Of a stretch of 5,705 nucleotides of DNA, positions 1-5,705 are shown in pieces. The notes under the pieces were generated by a model. It did no database searches. It was not told the DNA's origin and was given only the letters and a program-made list of their open reading frames with translations. Numbering within the stretch: the first letter of the stretch is position 1; each line of letters starts with the position of its first letter. Both the position numbers and the translations under genes were made by a program. Source of the stretch: an uncultured Gemella sp. Lineage in GTDB: Bacteria; Bacillota; Bacilli; Staphylococcales; Gemellaceae. Location of the stretch: NCBI GenBank assembly GCA_947254465.1, contig CAMYEU010000115.1, positions 1 through 5,705 of the forward strand, read 5' to 3'.

Positions 1-44
1 CACACTGCATATCGTCGGCAGCGTCAGATGTGTATAAGAGACAG
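1..44 (+). other. Nextera i5 adapter left on the contig end (artefact)
   Basis: This is synthetic library sequence, not genome. Bases 1-3 match the end of the P5 primer. Bases 4-11 (ACTGCATA) match the Nextera i5 index usually called S506/N506. Bases 12-25 match the read-1 adapter TCGTCGGCAGCGTC. Bases 26-44 are the 19-bp Tn5 mosaic end AGATGTGTATAAGAGACAG. Native sequence begins at 45. The histidine kinase frame runs open through this adapter, so an automatic gene caller would add a false tail to that protein. Confidence 0.98.
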
Positions 45-582
45 CTCTTTTAGAAACTAAAACGAGTAAAATAAATACCGATATTATTACTCCTATAGAA
101 ATTAAGATACTATTTGTTACAAATGAGGCATTAGAATCTAGTTCACGTTGACAATTTAAAAATAATATTAAGTTTCCTACATTTGTTTCAACTTTTAAGA
201 ATCTATAACTACCTATAAATCCACTAGTTTTACCATTTTTTAATGCCTCTGTCACTTTATCTTGTAAAGCATCTTGATTAGGTAATAAAGAATCATCACG
301 ATACGCTTTAATTATTTTCCCAAAATTATCTACTTTTGCAATAGAAAAACCATTGTAATCAGTTGCACTAGAAGAATTTTTAGTAATTATTAAATCATCT
401 CCGTCTTCTTTAAAAATTCTTATCAAAGCTTCTGATTTTGATGCATCCAATAATGTGCTATCTATTCTTTCTTCAAGTTTATTAAAATTTATAAAATTTA
501 AAGCGACAGCAAGTATTGCTATAACAACAGCTACGCTACCTATAGCAGTCGTTATAAATTTCTTTCTAAGACTCTTAAACAT
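45..582 (-). CDS. Sensor histidine kinase, N-terminal part only (contig-truncated)
   Basis: This is the start of a membrane sensor kinase that would phosphorylate the response regulator encoded just upstream. The 179 native codons show a short basic N-terminus (MFKSLRKKF), a first membrane helix at about residues 10-30, an extracytoplasmic sensor segment at about 31-154, and a second membrane helix at about 156-176 ending in VSKR at the cytoplasmic face. The HAMP, HisKA and HATPase_c regions would follow but lie beyond the contig end, so no H-box or ATP-binding residues can be checked. The sensor segment has one cysteine (in LNCQRE) and no ligand-binding motif that I recognise. The start ATG at 582-580 lies inside the end of the regulator gene, giving an 8-bp overlap, and has GGAG 7 nt upstream; this suggests translational coupling. 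The kinase call rests on topology and position. The signal sensed is unknown. Confidence 0.8.
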
Positions 583-1252
583 CTAACATCTCCAATGTAT
601 ACCCTACATTCCTTGTTGCTTTAATATGAATATTGGCATCTAATGCTTTCAGTTTTTTTCTTAAGTAAGAAATATTAACCCACACAACGTTAATTTCTGA
701 ATCACTATCATAACCCCAAATTCGTTCCAGAAATTGTTCAGTTTGAATTACATTACCCGGATTTCTCATCAACATTTCCATCATTTGATATTCTTTATTA
801 GATAATCTTACCTTATCTTTTTCTGTAGCTAATTCGAATGTATACTTACTTAAAGTAACATTCCCAAGTTCTAAAACATTACTCGTAAATGTAGCTTGTC
901 TTCTCGTCATTGAACGTACTCGAGCTAACAATTCTCTCGTAACAAATGGTTTAGTTAAGTAATCATCTGCACCACTATCTAACCCGTATACTTTATCTTC
1001 AATTTCTGATTTAGCTGTAAGTAATAATACCGGTGTATTCTTTTTATTTTCTCTTAATTTTTTTACTACTGTTACTCCATCCATCTGTGGCATCATAACA
1101 TCTAAAATTGCACCATCATAATCATCTAACATAAGATAATCTAATGCATCTTGTCCATTATTTACTACATCGACAGAATAATTATTATGTTTTAACATTG
1201 CTTCTAACGCATCTGCTAAATCTTTCTCGTCCTCGGCTAATAGTAACCTCAT
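575..1252 (-). CDS. OmpR/PhoB-family DNA-binding response regulator
   Basis: This is a cytoplasmic transcription factor activated by phosphotransfer from its partner kinase. The 225-aa length is usual for the family. The receiver domain (about 1-118) has the acidic pair E7/D8, the phosphoacceptor D51 in ILDVMMPQMDG, the switch residue T79 in LLLTAKS, and the invariant K101 in LTKPF. A winged-helix domain follows at about 127-222, with the recognition-helix segment around NVVWVNISYLRKKL (188-201) and the wing hairpin RNVGYTLE. The common RGVGY reads RNVGY here. The start ATG at 1252-1250 has AGGAG at 1262-1266 with a 9-nt spacer. The gene is first in an operon with the overlapping sensor kinase and has a promoter about 140 bp upstream. 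The regulon is unknown. The adjacent ArsM-like gene could be a target, but nothing in the sequence shows it. Confidence 0.95.
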   Translation of the reverse strand: MRLLLAEDEKDLADALEAMLKHNNYSVDVVNNGQDALDYLMLDDYDGAILDVMMPQMDGVTVVKKLRENKKNTPVLLLTAKSEIEDKVYGLDSGADDYLTKPFVTRELLARVRSMTRRQATFTSNVLELGNVTLSKYTFELATEKDKVRLSNKEYQMMEMLMRNPGNVIQTEQFLERIWGYDSDSEINVVWVNISYLRKKLKALDANIHIKATRNVGYTLEMLDV

Positions 1253-1261
1253 AGTTTTCCA

Positions 1262-1266
1262 CTCCT
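1262..1266 (-). promoter_or_regulatory. Ribosome binding site of the response regulator
   Basis: The minus strand reads AGGAG followed by 9 nt and then the ATG of the regulator. The match to the 16S anti-Shine-Dalgarno is strong and it fixes the start at 1252. Confidence 0.8.
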
Positions 1267-1305
1267 AACTATATTTTCATGTTATAAGTATCTTCAATTA
1301 ATTAC

Positions 1306-1311
1306 ATTATA
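1306..1311 (-). promoter_or_regulatory. Possible secondary -10 box upstream of the response regulator
   Basis: The minus strand has a perfect TATAAT, but the only -35-like hexamer (TTGATT at 1326-1331) is just 14 nt away, too close for a standard sigma-A promoter. In AT-rich DNA this may be chance. The promoter at 1395-1424 is the better candidate. Confidence 0.2.
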
Positions 1312-1394
1312 TAAAAACTAACTAAAATCAAGTTTAAACAATCATGTAAGATAAAAAATCATACACTTACCTATTTTTAAATTTTTCCACTTAC

Positions 1395-1424
1395 ATTTTA
1401 CTGTATTTTGCCTATACATGTCAA
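1395..1424 (-). promoter_or_regulatory. Sigma-A-type promoter of the two-component operon
   Basis: Reading the minus strand, a perfect -35 TTGACA (1419-1424) is followed by an 18-nt spacer and the -10 TAAAAT (1395-1400, 5 of 6 consensus). Transcription would start near 1388, leaving a leader of about 135 nt before the regulator ATG. The promoter lies just downstream of the ArsM-like gene's final TAA at 1471-1473, so the two-component operon can be expressed independently. The whole gap at 1253-1470 holds no coding region. It contains this promoter, an AT-rich leader and short GTAAG/CTTAC repeats. Confidence 0.6.
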
Positions 1425-1470
1425 AATAAATGGCTAATGTTTTCTTCACGCTAACTAATACTAATAATTA

Positions 1471-2223
1471 TTATTTTTTTCCTATAAGTAATCCACTTTG
1501 AATAAAAGCCTTCATTTCTTTACCGTAACCCCATTTTTCTGCATACTCATCTGTTACATCTGAATTTATAATCTGAAATTTTGTGAAACCAGCTTTTTTA
1601 ATTATCTCAATCATCTCTTCTTCCAGAAGAGCACCCGCAACTCAAGTACAGTGCATTTTGTTAGAATTTTTCCATTCTAACGGTAGTTCCTTTTTCAAAA
1701 TAATATCAGATATTACAAACATACCATCTTCTTTTAATATGCGATATATTTCATCATATACTTTTTGTTTATCCGGTTCTAGATTAATAACACAGTTACT
1801 AATAACTCTATCAACGGACTCATTTTTTAATGGTATATTTATTAGCTCACCTTTGATAAACTCTATATTATCAAATCCTTTATTATCACGAGCTCTTTTA
1901 GCTTTATCTAGCATAGAATCTAATCTGTCTAAGCCATAGAGCGTTCCTACTTTTGGATTTTTTATTTTTGTAATAAAAATATCCATTCCTGCTCCACATC
2001 CTAAATCTATTAAGGATTGTCCTTCTTTGATTTTCAAGTGATTAATCGGATTTCCACAAGAAAGTCCCATATTTATTTCATCAGGAAATTCATTTATTAT
2101 TTTTTCATCATATCCTAGTGATTTACTTAGTTGTTTAGGATTAATTTTTGTCTTTTGCTTATTTTTAGAAATATTATCATAAAAGTTATCAACTGATAAT
2201 CTTATTTTAATATTATTTTGCAT
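1471..2223 (-). CDS. arsM: ArsM-like SAM-dependent methyltransferase with in-frame TGA (Sec or nonsense) at codon 194
   Basis: The product resembles the arsenite methyltransferase (ArsM) family, soluble enzymes that transfer methyl groups from S-adenosylmethionine to trivalent arsenicals held by cysteine thiols. Seen in order: the family segment LGY..(I)NEFPDEINMGLSCGNP (36-59), SAM motif I LIDLGCGAGMD (71-81), acidic GLD (97-99), the family signature ISNCVINL.PDK (141-152), and ISDI after the LK.DG turn (about 163-174). Codon 194 is TGA (1642-1644) and is followed directly by VAGALLEEE...IIKKAGF, the family's usual C-terminal block, to TAA at 1471-1473. That makes 250 codons in all. The TGA replaces the motif cysteine and lies exactly 50 residues after C144, the same spacing as C174 and C224 in the algal CmArsM. 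No cysteine is seen where C72 would lie. The ATG at 2223 has only a weak AAAGAG ribosome binding site with an 11-nt spacer. A terminator separates the gene from scrK. It is either a selenoprotein or a single-lesion pseudogene. Family membership is fairly sure; the arsenic substrate is inferred. Confidence 0.75.
1615..1631 (-). promoter_or_regulatory. Candidate bacterial SECIS hairpin after the in-frame TGA
   Basis: In the mRNA (minus strand) the 17 nt CUCUUCU-GGA-AGAAGAG form a perfect 7-bp stem, or 6 bp with a UGGAA loop. The stem begins at nucleotide +11 after the UGA and the loop lies at +18 to +20. Known bacterial SECIS elements sit just downstream of the UGA, have a short stem, and carry a G at the first or second loop position, with about 16-37 nt between UGA and loop. 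This hairpin meets each of these at the short end of the distance range. The right arm encodes Glu-Glu-Glu, so chance complementarity is possible. A bulged U like that of the E. coli fdhF element is not seen. Confidence 0.4.
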
Positions 2224-2234
2224 ACTTACACCAA

Positions 2235-2267
2235 CTCTTTTTATTATATGTTATTAATCTTATCATA
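2235..2267 (-). promoter_or_regulatory. Possible promoter -10 boxes and weak RBS of the ArsM-like gene
   Basis: Because a terminator precedes this gene it should have its own promoter. Two minus-strand -10-like hexamers are present, TATGAT (2262-2267) and TATAAT (2243-2248), but neither has a convincing -35 at the right distance. The TATAAT would start transcription almost inside the AAAGAG ribosome binding site (2235-2240), so TATGAT is the more workable box. Confidence 0.3.
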
Positions 2268-2298
2268 AAAAACTATAATTTTCTATATGATTCCCCAT

Positions 2299-2330
2299 AA
2301 AAAATAAGCCCTAATTAGGACTTATTTTTT
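2299..2330 (-). terminator. Intrinsic terminator of the scr operon
   Basis: A long inverted repeat begins 3 bases past the scrK stop (TAG at 2334-2336). The arms AAAAAATAAG-TCC and GGG-CTTATTTTTT flank a TAATTA loop. The single imperfect position (2309 with 2320) is a G-U wobble in minus-strand RNA but a C-A mismatch in plus-strand RNA, which points to minus-strand use. The six U of the right arm form the U-tract. It separates the sucrose operon from the methyltransferase gene. Confidence 0.9.
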
Positions 2331-2333
2331 CTT

Positions 2334-3272
2334 CTATATTAAGTTATTGTATTCCTCTTCAGTTAGATAACTTGAAATTGCACCTGTTTTTGTAGTTGTT
2401 AAACTAGCGTAATTTGTCGCAAATGTTGCCATTTGTGCTAAATCTTCTTCAGAAATGTTATTAAAATCTTCATGATTTAATAATTTTGATAAGAATGAAC
2501 CAGCAAAAGCATCCCCTGCACCAGTAGTATCAATAGCTTTTATATCAGGTATTTCAGTTACTACCTTGTGATTTTCATAATAAACTTCCGCACCATGTTC
2601 TCCTTTAGTATAAAGAACAACTTTCATATGGCTAAAGTCTTTTTTCAATGCTTCTTCGATATTAGTAGTTCCTGTTAAGAATTCTAATTCATTATCAGCA
2701 ACTTTAATTACATCAACATAAGGTAAGAATTCTTTAATAGTTTCAAGATACACCTTATGATCATCCCAAAGATTGAATCGTAAATTAACATCAAAAGAAA
2801 TTAACACTCCCGCTTCTTTAGCTTTTTTCAGTAATAAATGATGGCTATCTTTTGATTCTTCTTGAATTGCAATACTTGCAAAGTGAATTGCTTCAATTTC
2901 AGATAAATCAACTTTTTTAACATCTTCCCTACTAATTCTTAACGTTGATGAACCTTTGAAGTAAAAACTAAATGAGCGGTCTCCAGTTTCATCTAAAGAA
3001 ACAAATGCTAATGGTGTAAAACTATCAGCTTTACGACTTACATATTTACAGTCTACATTCTCATTTTTTAAAGTATTTTCTAGAAAATCACCAAAACCAT
3101 CTTGTCCAAGTGATGTTAATAAGTAACTCTTATGCCCTAGTTTTTGTGTAACGCAAGCCACGTTAGCTACGCATCCACCAGCCTCTTTTTTAAACGATTT
3201 TACTTTATCGATTGTTCCTACATCTTCTCCGATAAAGTCAATTAGCATTTCTCCTATACATAAAACTGCCAT
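2334..3272 (-). CDS. scrK: Fructokinase, PfkB/ribokinase family
   Basis: It phosphorylates the fructose released by ScrB to fructose-6-phosphate with ATP (EC 2.7.1.4), in the cytoplasm, feeding glycolysis. The 312-aa length is typical. Visible motifs are the N-terminal CIGEMLIDF (5-13), the substrate-side glycine motif GGCVANVA (32-39), DVNLR (161-165), NELEFLTG (194-201) and the PfkB signature DTTGAGDAF (248-256) with the catalytic base D254. It is a PfkB-type and not a ROK-type fructokinase. I chose the ATG at 3272-3270 because AGGAG lies 7 nt upstream. The in-frame ATG 33 bases further upstream lies inside scrB and has no such site. The start is 1 bp after the scrB stop, so translation is probably coupled. 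Sugar specificity is inferred mainly from the operon; other PfkB sugar kinases share these motifs. Confidence 0.93.
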   Translation of the reverse strand: MAVLCIGEMLIDFIGEDVGTIDKVKSFKKEAGGCVANVACVTQKLGHKSYLLTSLGQDGFGDFLENTLKNENVDCKYVSRKADSFTPLAFVSLDETGDRSFSFYFKGSSTLRISREDVKKVDLSEIEAIHFASIAIQEESKDSHHLLLKKAKEAGVLISFDVNLRFNLWDDHKVYLETIKEFLPYVDVIKVADNELEFLTGTTNIEEALKKDFSHMKVVLYTKGEHGAEVYYENHKVVTEIPDIKAIDTTGAGDAFAGSFLSKLLNHEDFNNISEEDLAQMATFATNYASLTTTKTGAISSYLTEEEYNNLI

Positions 3273-3273
3273 T

Positions 3274-4584
3274 TTAGTTCTCCTCTCTAATTTCGATTGC
3301 TCCAAGTTCTTTTGTTAAATAATCAGTGGCTGAGATATTAACATTGTGATTTTCTGGATAAAATCTTGTTGAAAGTGCAAAAGATCCATCGTTTGCGAAT
3401 AATTCAATAGATGAACTATCAAATACTATTTCTACATTTTTTAAATCCAGTTTATATTTTCTATCATCTCTTCCATAACCACTAGTACCAAAAGAAACTT
3501 TTAATTCCTTGTTATCATAGCTTACTTTAAAATCAGCTACACTAATTTCAAACTTATTGCCATGTTCTTGTTTATAATACCATGTATTTTTGTTAAAGTC
3601 ATTAGTTTTAATATCATTACCTAATAAATCTTTTACTGATTTGTGTAACGTTTGTCTAACTTTACCATCTTTGTAATTTACTACACGCGGAACAGTTAGA
3701 CAGTTTTGATAACCAAACTTCGTAGTCGGATTAGTATAGCTACTATCTGGTACATACATCCAACCGATAAGCACACGATTATCATCTTCATCTAGAAATG
3801 TTTGCGATGCATAAAAATCATGCCCATAATCTAATAATGTGAAGTTATCTAATTTATCAACATTCTCAATTCCCTCTTCAACTACAGAATATCCAATTTG
3901 ATACATATTTCCATAATTTGGATACATTCTTGTAATACCTTGAGGTGAAAACATAAATATTTCTTTTCCATCTACTTCGAAATAATCTGGACATTCCCAC
4001 ATGAACCCTAGATTTTTTTCTGAGTAAATAGTTTTATATGGTTTAAGAGTATCCTTATCGAATACTAATAAACATCCATAATCATTGCTATCTCTAGCTC
4101 CAAGAACTAGATAGTTTTTTCCATTTTTTTCAAATATCTTTGGATCCCTAACATGATTTGACATATTAGGATAATCATCTGTTGTTAACAGACATTTTTT
4201 CTCAGTAAAATTAATTCCATCTTCCGTTTCAAAAGATATGGTATTATGACCACGTCCTTCATGAACGTAGTCATAATCACCTTTATATTTCACATTTCCT
4301 GTGTAATAGAAGACTAGTTTTCCATCTTCTATATTGGCACTTCCTGAATAAACACCACTCTTTTCTTCTTCTATTGTTGGTGTAAGGAATACGCCACGAT
4401 CTTCATAATTTTTTAGGTCACTACTAGTATAGTAATACCATAATTTTAATCCGCCTTCCACTTCATATGAATATTGATGAAAAATATGATATTTACCTTT
4501 AAAGTAGGCTAATCCATTCGGATCATTAAGCCAACCCTTAGTAGGTTCTAAATGAAGATTTTGTTTCCAGTTATTAGCTAGCAT
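3274..4584 (-). CDS. scrB: Sucrose-6-phosphate hydrolase (GH32)
   Basis: This cytoplasmic glycoside hydrolase family 32 enzyme splits sucrose-6-phosphate into glucose-6-phosphate and fructose (EC 3.2.1.26). The three GH32 acidic motifs are intact: WLNDPNG (18-24) with nucleophile D21, VRDP (145-148) with transition-state stabiliser D147, and WECPD (196-200) with acid/base E197. The family motif DFYASQTF (256-263) is also present. An N-terminal five-bladed propeller domain (to about 310) is followed by the C-terminal beta-sandwich (about 330-436), where FDSSSIELFANDG is characteristic. There is no signal peptide, as expected for an intracellular enzyme. At 436 aa it is slightly short for the family but complete at both ends. 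The ATG at 4584 overlaps the scrA stop by 11 bp and has AAGGA at 4593-4597 with an 8-nt spacer. Placement after a PTS permease supports the phosphorylated substrate over free sucrose. Confidence 0.95.
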   Translation of the reverse strand: MLANNWKQNLHLEPTKGWLNDPNGLAYFKGKYHIFHQYSYEVEGGLKLWYYYTSSDLKNYEDRGVFLTPTIEEEKSGVYSGSANIEDGKLVFYYTGNVKYKGDYDYVHEGRGHNTISFETEDGINFTEKKCLLTTDDYPNMSNHVRDPKIFEKNGKNYLVLGARDSNDYGCLLVFDKDTLKPYKTIYSEKNLGFMWECPDYFEVDGKEIFMFSPQGITRMYPNYGNMYQIGYSVVEEGIENVDKLDNFTLLDYGHDFYASQTFLDEDDNRVLIGWMYVPDSSYTNPTTKFGYQNCLTVPRVVNYKDGKVRQTLHKSVKDLLGNDIKTNDFNKNTWYYKQEHGNKFEISVADFKVSYDNKELKVSFGTSGYGRDDRKYKLDLKNVEIVFDSSSIELFANDGSFALSTRFYPENHNVNISATDYLTKELGAIEIREEN

Positions 4585-5662
4585 TTACAAGTTCCTTCTT
4601 AGTTTTGAAGAAGTATGCTGTTACTGAGAATGAAACGATGAATGATAATGCTAAACCAATACCAAATGTTGACCAGTGGTTAGCAGGAATTGATAAGAAT
4701 CCTGGAAGACCTGCCGCTCCTAATGCTGATGCAAATACTTTGTTTAATCCAATCCATGCACTTCCTACCGCACTTCCTGCAATAGCTCCGTAGAATGGAT
4801 ATCTAAGTCTTAAGTTAACCCCGAACATAGCTGGCTCTGTAATACCTAATAATGCAGAAATTCCAGATGCTGATGAGATTGATTTCATTTTTGTGTTTTT
4901 AGAGAATACTAATACTGCAAGAACCGCTGCACCTTGCGCTACGTTAGACATAGATGCGATTGGGAAGATAAATGTTAATCCTGTTGCAGCTAGTAATTGA
5001 GTTTCGATAGCTGAGAAGCTTTGGTGTAATCCAGTGATTACGATTGGTGCGTAGAATAAACCGAAAATACCTGCTCCTACGAATCCACCTTGCATGTATA
5101 ACCATTGTAATCCTTCACCTAATAAAGTACCAGCTTCACGAAGTATAGGTCCCATCCATGCGAATGTTACAAATCCAGTCACGAATAATGAAACTAATGG
5201 TGTAGTTAAGTTGTCTAACCATGATGGCGTTACACGACGTAAGAATTTTTCAATTGTCGCTAATAACCAAGCAGCTGCAAGAATTGGTAATACCGTTCCT
5301 TGGTATCCTACTTTAGCGATCTTAAATCCAAATACATCCCAGTATTGAAGAGATGTAAGTCTTTGTAGACCTTCAACTGCTTGACCACTTTGGTTAACGA
5401 TATCTAAAGCTGGAGCAAGAAGTTGGTTTGTAGATGGATCTAATTTACCAAATACATAGAAATTCATTACATCTGGGTGAACCATTAACATCGCTAGTGC
5501 AGCACCTAGATATGGATTACCACCAAAACGTTTAGTAGCAGAGAAACCAATTAATACAGGTAAGAATACGAACGGTGCATTAGCAAATACGTTAACCATA
5601 TCTGCAAGACCTGCAATACCTGGATTAGCTTCAATAACAGACTTACCAGTATAGAATAAATC
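4574..5662 (-). CDS. scrA: Sucrose PTS permease, EIIC portion (5' end missing)
   Basis: This is the membrane channel of the phosphoenolpyruvate-dependent sucrose phosphotransferase system, which imports sucrose as sucrose-6-phosphate. The 362 native residues are very hydrophobic with many membrane segments. They carry EIIC hallmarks of the glucose-superfamily permeases: GGNPYLGAALA (47-57), GLHQSF (211-216), and GITEPAMFGVNLRLRYPF (273-290), which includes the conserved GITEP loop. The protein ends about 15 residues after its last helix (TKKELVNAS), so no EIIA domain is fused; EIIA must come from another protein. The EIIB domain with its phosphocysteine and the first EIIC helices should lie upstream but are cut off. 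An apparent N-terminal MYKRQ read from a GTG at 5675-5677 is adapter, not protein. Sucrose specificity is inferred from scrB and scrK downstream; other disaccharide permeases of this family look similar. Confidence 0.9.
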   Translation of the reverse strand, partial: DLFYTGKSVIEANPGIAGLADMVNVFANAPFVFLPVLIGFSATKRFGGNPYLGAALAMLMVHPDVMNFYVFGKLDPSTNQLLAPALDIVNQSGQAVEGLQRLTSLQYWDVFGFKIAKVGYQGTVLPILAAAWLLATIEKFLRRVTPSWLDNLTTPLVSLFVTGFVTFAWMGPILREAGTLLGEGLQWLYMQGGFVGAGIFGLFYAPIVITGLHQSFSAIETQLLAATGLTFIFPIASMSNVAQGAAVLAVLVFSKNTKMKSISSASGISALLGITEPAMFGVNLRLRYPFYGAIAGSAVGSAWIGLNKVFASALGAAGLPGFLSIPANHWSTFGIGLALSFIVSFSVTAYFFKTKKELVNAS

Positions 5663-5705
5663 CTGTCTCTTATACACATCTGACGCTGCCGACGATATGC
5701 AGTGT
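5663..5705 (-). other. Nextera i5 adapter left on the contig end (artefact)
   Basis: This is the reverse complement of bases 2-44. It holds the Tn5 mosaic end (5663-5681), the read-1 adapter (5682-5695), the same 8-nt index (5696-5703) and two primer bases. It is library sequence, so genomic DNA ends at 5662. Its minus-strand reading GTG-TAT-AAG-AGA-CAG creates the false MYKRQ N-terminus on the scrA product. Confidence 0.98.

Noticed and set aside
1461..1482. Palindromic TAATAATTATTA followed by a T-run on the plus strand, as a terminator
   Set aside because: The stem is pure A/T and very weak, the T-run is part of the Lys codons ending the methyltransferase gene, and no plus-strand gene precedes it.
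1642..1644. Genetic code 4 (TGA read as Trp)
   Set aside because: Trp is encoded by TGG in the other genes, no other gene has an in-frame TGA, and the expected residue at this site is Cys, not Trp.
1583..1939. Plus-strand open frame of 118 codons
   Set aside because: It is antisense to the methyltransferase gene, of low complexity (Ser/Ile/Leu-rich), and has no family features.
1642..2223. A 193-aa methyltransferase ending at the TGA as the complete natural protein
   Set aside because: The frame past the TGA continues with the conserved family C-terminus for 56 codons, so a 193-aa product would lack a catalytic motif. I annotated the full 1471-2223 extent and kept Sec versus nonsense open.
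3273..3305. An 11-residue N-terminal extension of ScrK starting at 3305
   Set aside because: It lies wholly within the end of scrB, has no ribosome binding site, and is absent from the usual PfkB N-terminus. The ATG at 3272 has AGGAG at good spacing.
4605..5348. Two plus-strand open frames (4605-4793 and 5094-5348)
   Set aside because: Both are antisense shadows of the scrA membrane gene, with Asn/Pro/Ala-rich composition and no recognisable motifs.
1..5705. A 43-bp perfect terminal inverted repeat (2-44 with 5663-5705) that would suggest a 5.7-kb transposon
   Set aside because: The repeats are Nextera adapter plus index with the engineered Tn5 mosaic end. There is no transposase gene inside. 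They come from untrimmed reads.

Overview
This window is one assembled contig from a low-GC, AT-rich bacterium, most likely an oral or gut Firmicute. Gemella-like Bacillales would fit, but I cannot fix the genus. The grounds are strong A/T codon bias, AGGAG-type ribosome binding sites, a PTS sucrose operon with a PfkB-type fructokinase, and an OmpR-type two-component pair. All recognisable genes lie on the minus strand. Both ends are not biology: bases 1-44 and 5663-5705 are Illumina Nextera adapter (index plus Tn5 mosaic end). The native sequence therefore runs from 45 to 5662, and both terminal genes are cut off.

In the direction of transcription (high to low coordinates), the window starts inside scrA, the membrane EIIC part of a sucrose PTS permease. 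Then come scrB (sucrose-6-phosphate hydrolase) and scrK (fructokinase). The three are tightly packed: scrA and scrB overlap by 11 bp and scrB and scrK are 1 bp apart. Together they import sucrose as sucrose-6-phosphate, split it to glucose-6-phosphate and fructose, and phosphorylate the fructose. A clear intrinsic terminator follows scrK at 2299-2330.

Next is a separately transcribed ArsM-like SAM-dependent methyltransferase (1471-2223). Its frame carries one in-frame TGA at codon 194, exactly where the family has a conserved catalytic cysteine in the C-V/I-A-G-A-L motif. The frame then continues for 56 family-like codons to a TAA. A 7-bp hairpin with a GGA loop begins 11 nt after the TGA, which fits the bacterial SECIS layout. 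The gene is either a selenoprotein ArsM homologue or a nonsense allele. This is the most interesting point in the window.

The last unit is a two-component system. It has a good sigma-A-like promoter (1395-1424), an OmpR/PhoB-family response regulator (575-1252), and an overlapping sensor histidine kinase (45-582) of which only the N-terminal sensor half is present. The gap at 1253-1470 holds the promoter and a roughly 135-nt AT-rich leader. No RNA genes, CRISPR arrays or genuine mobile elements are visible.
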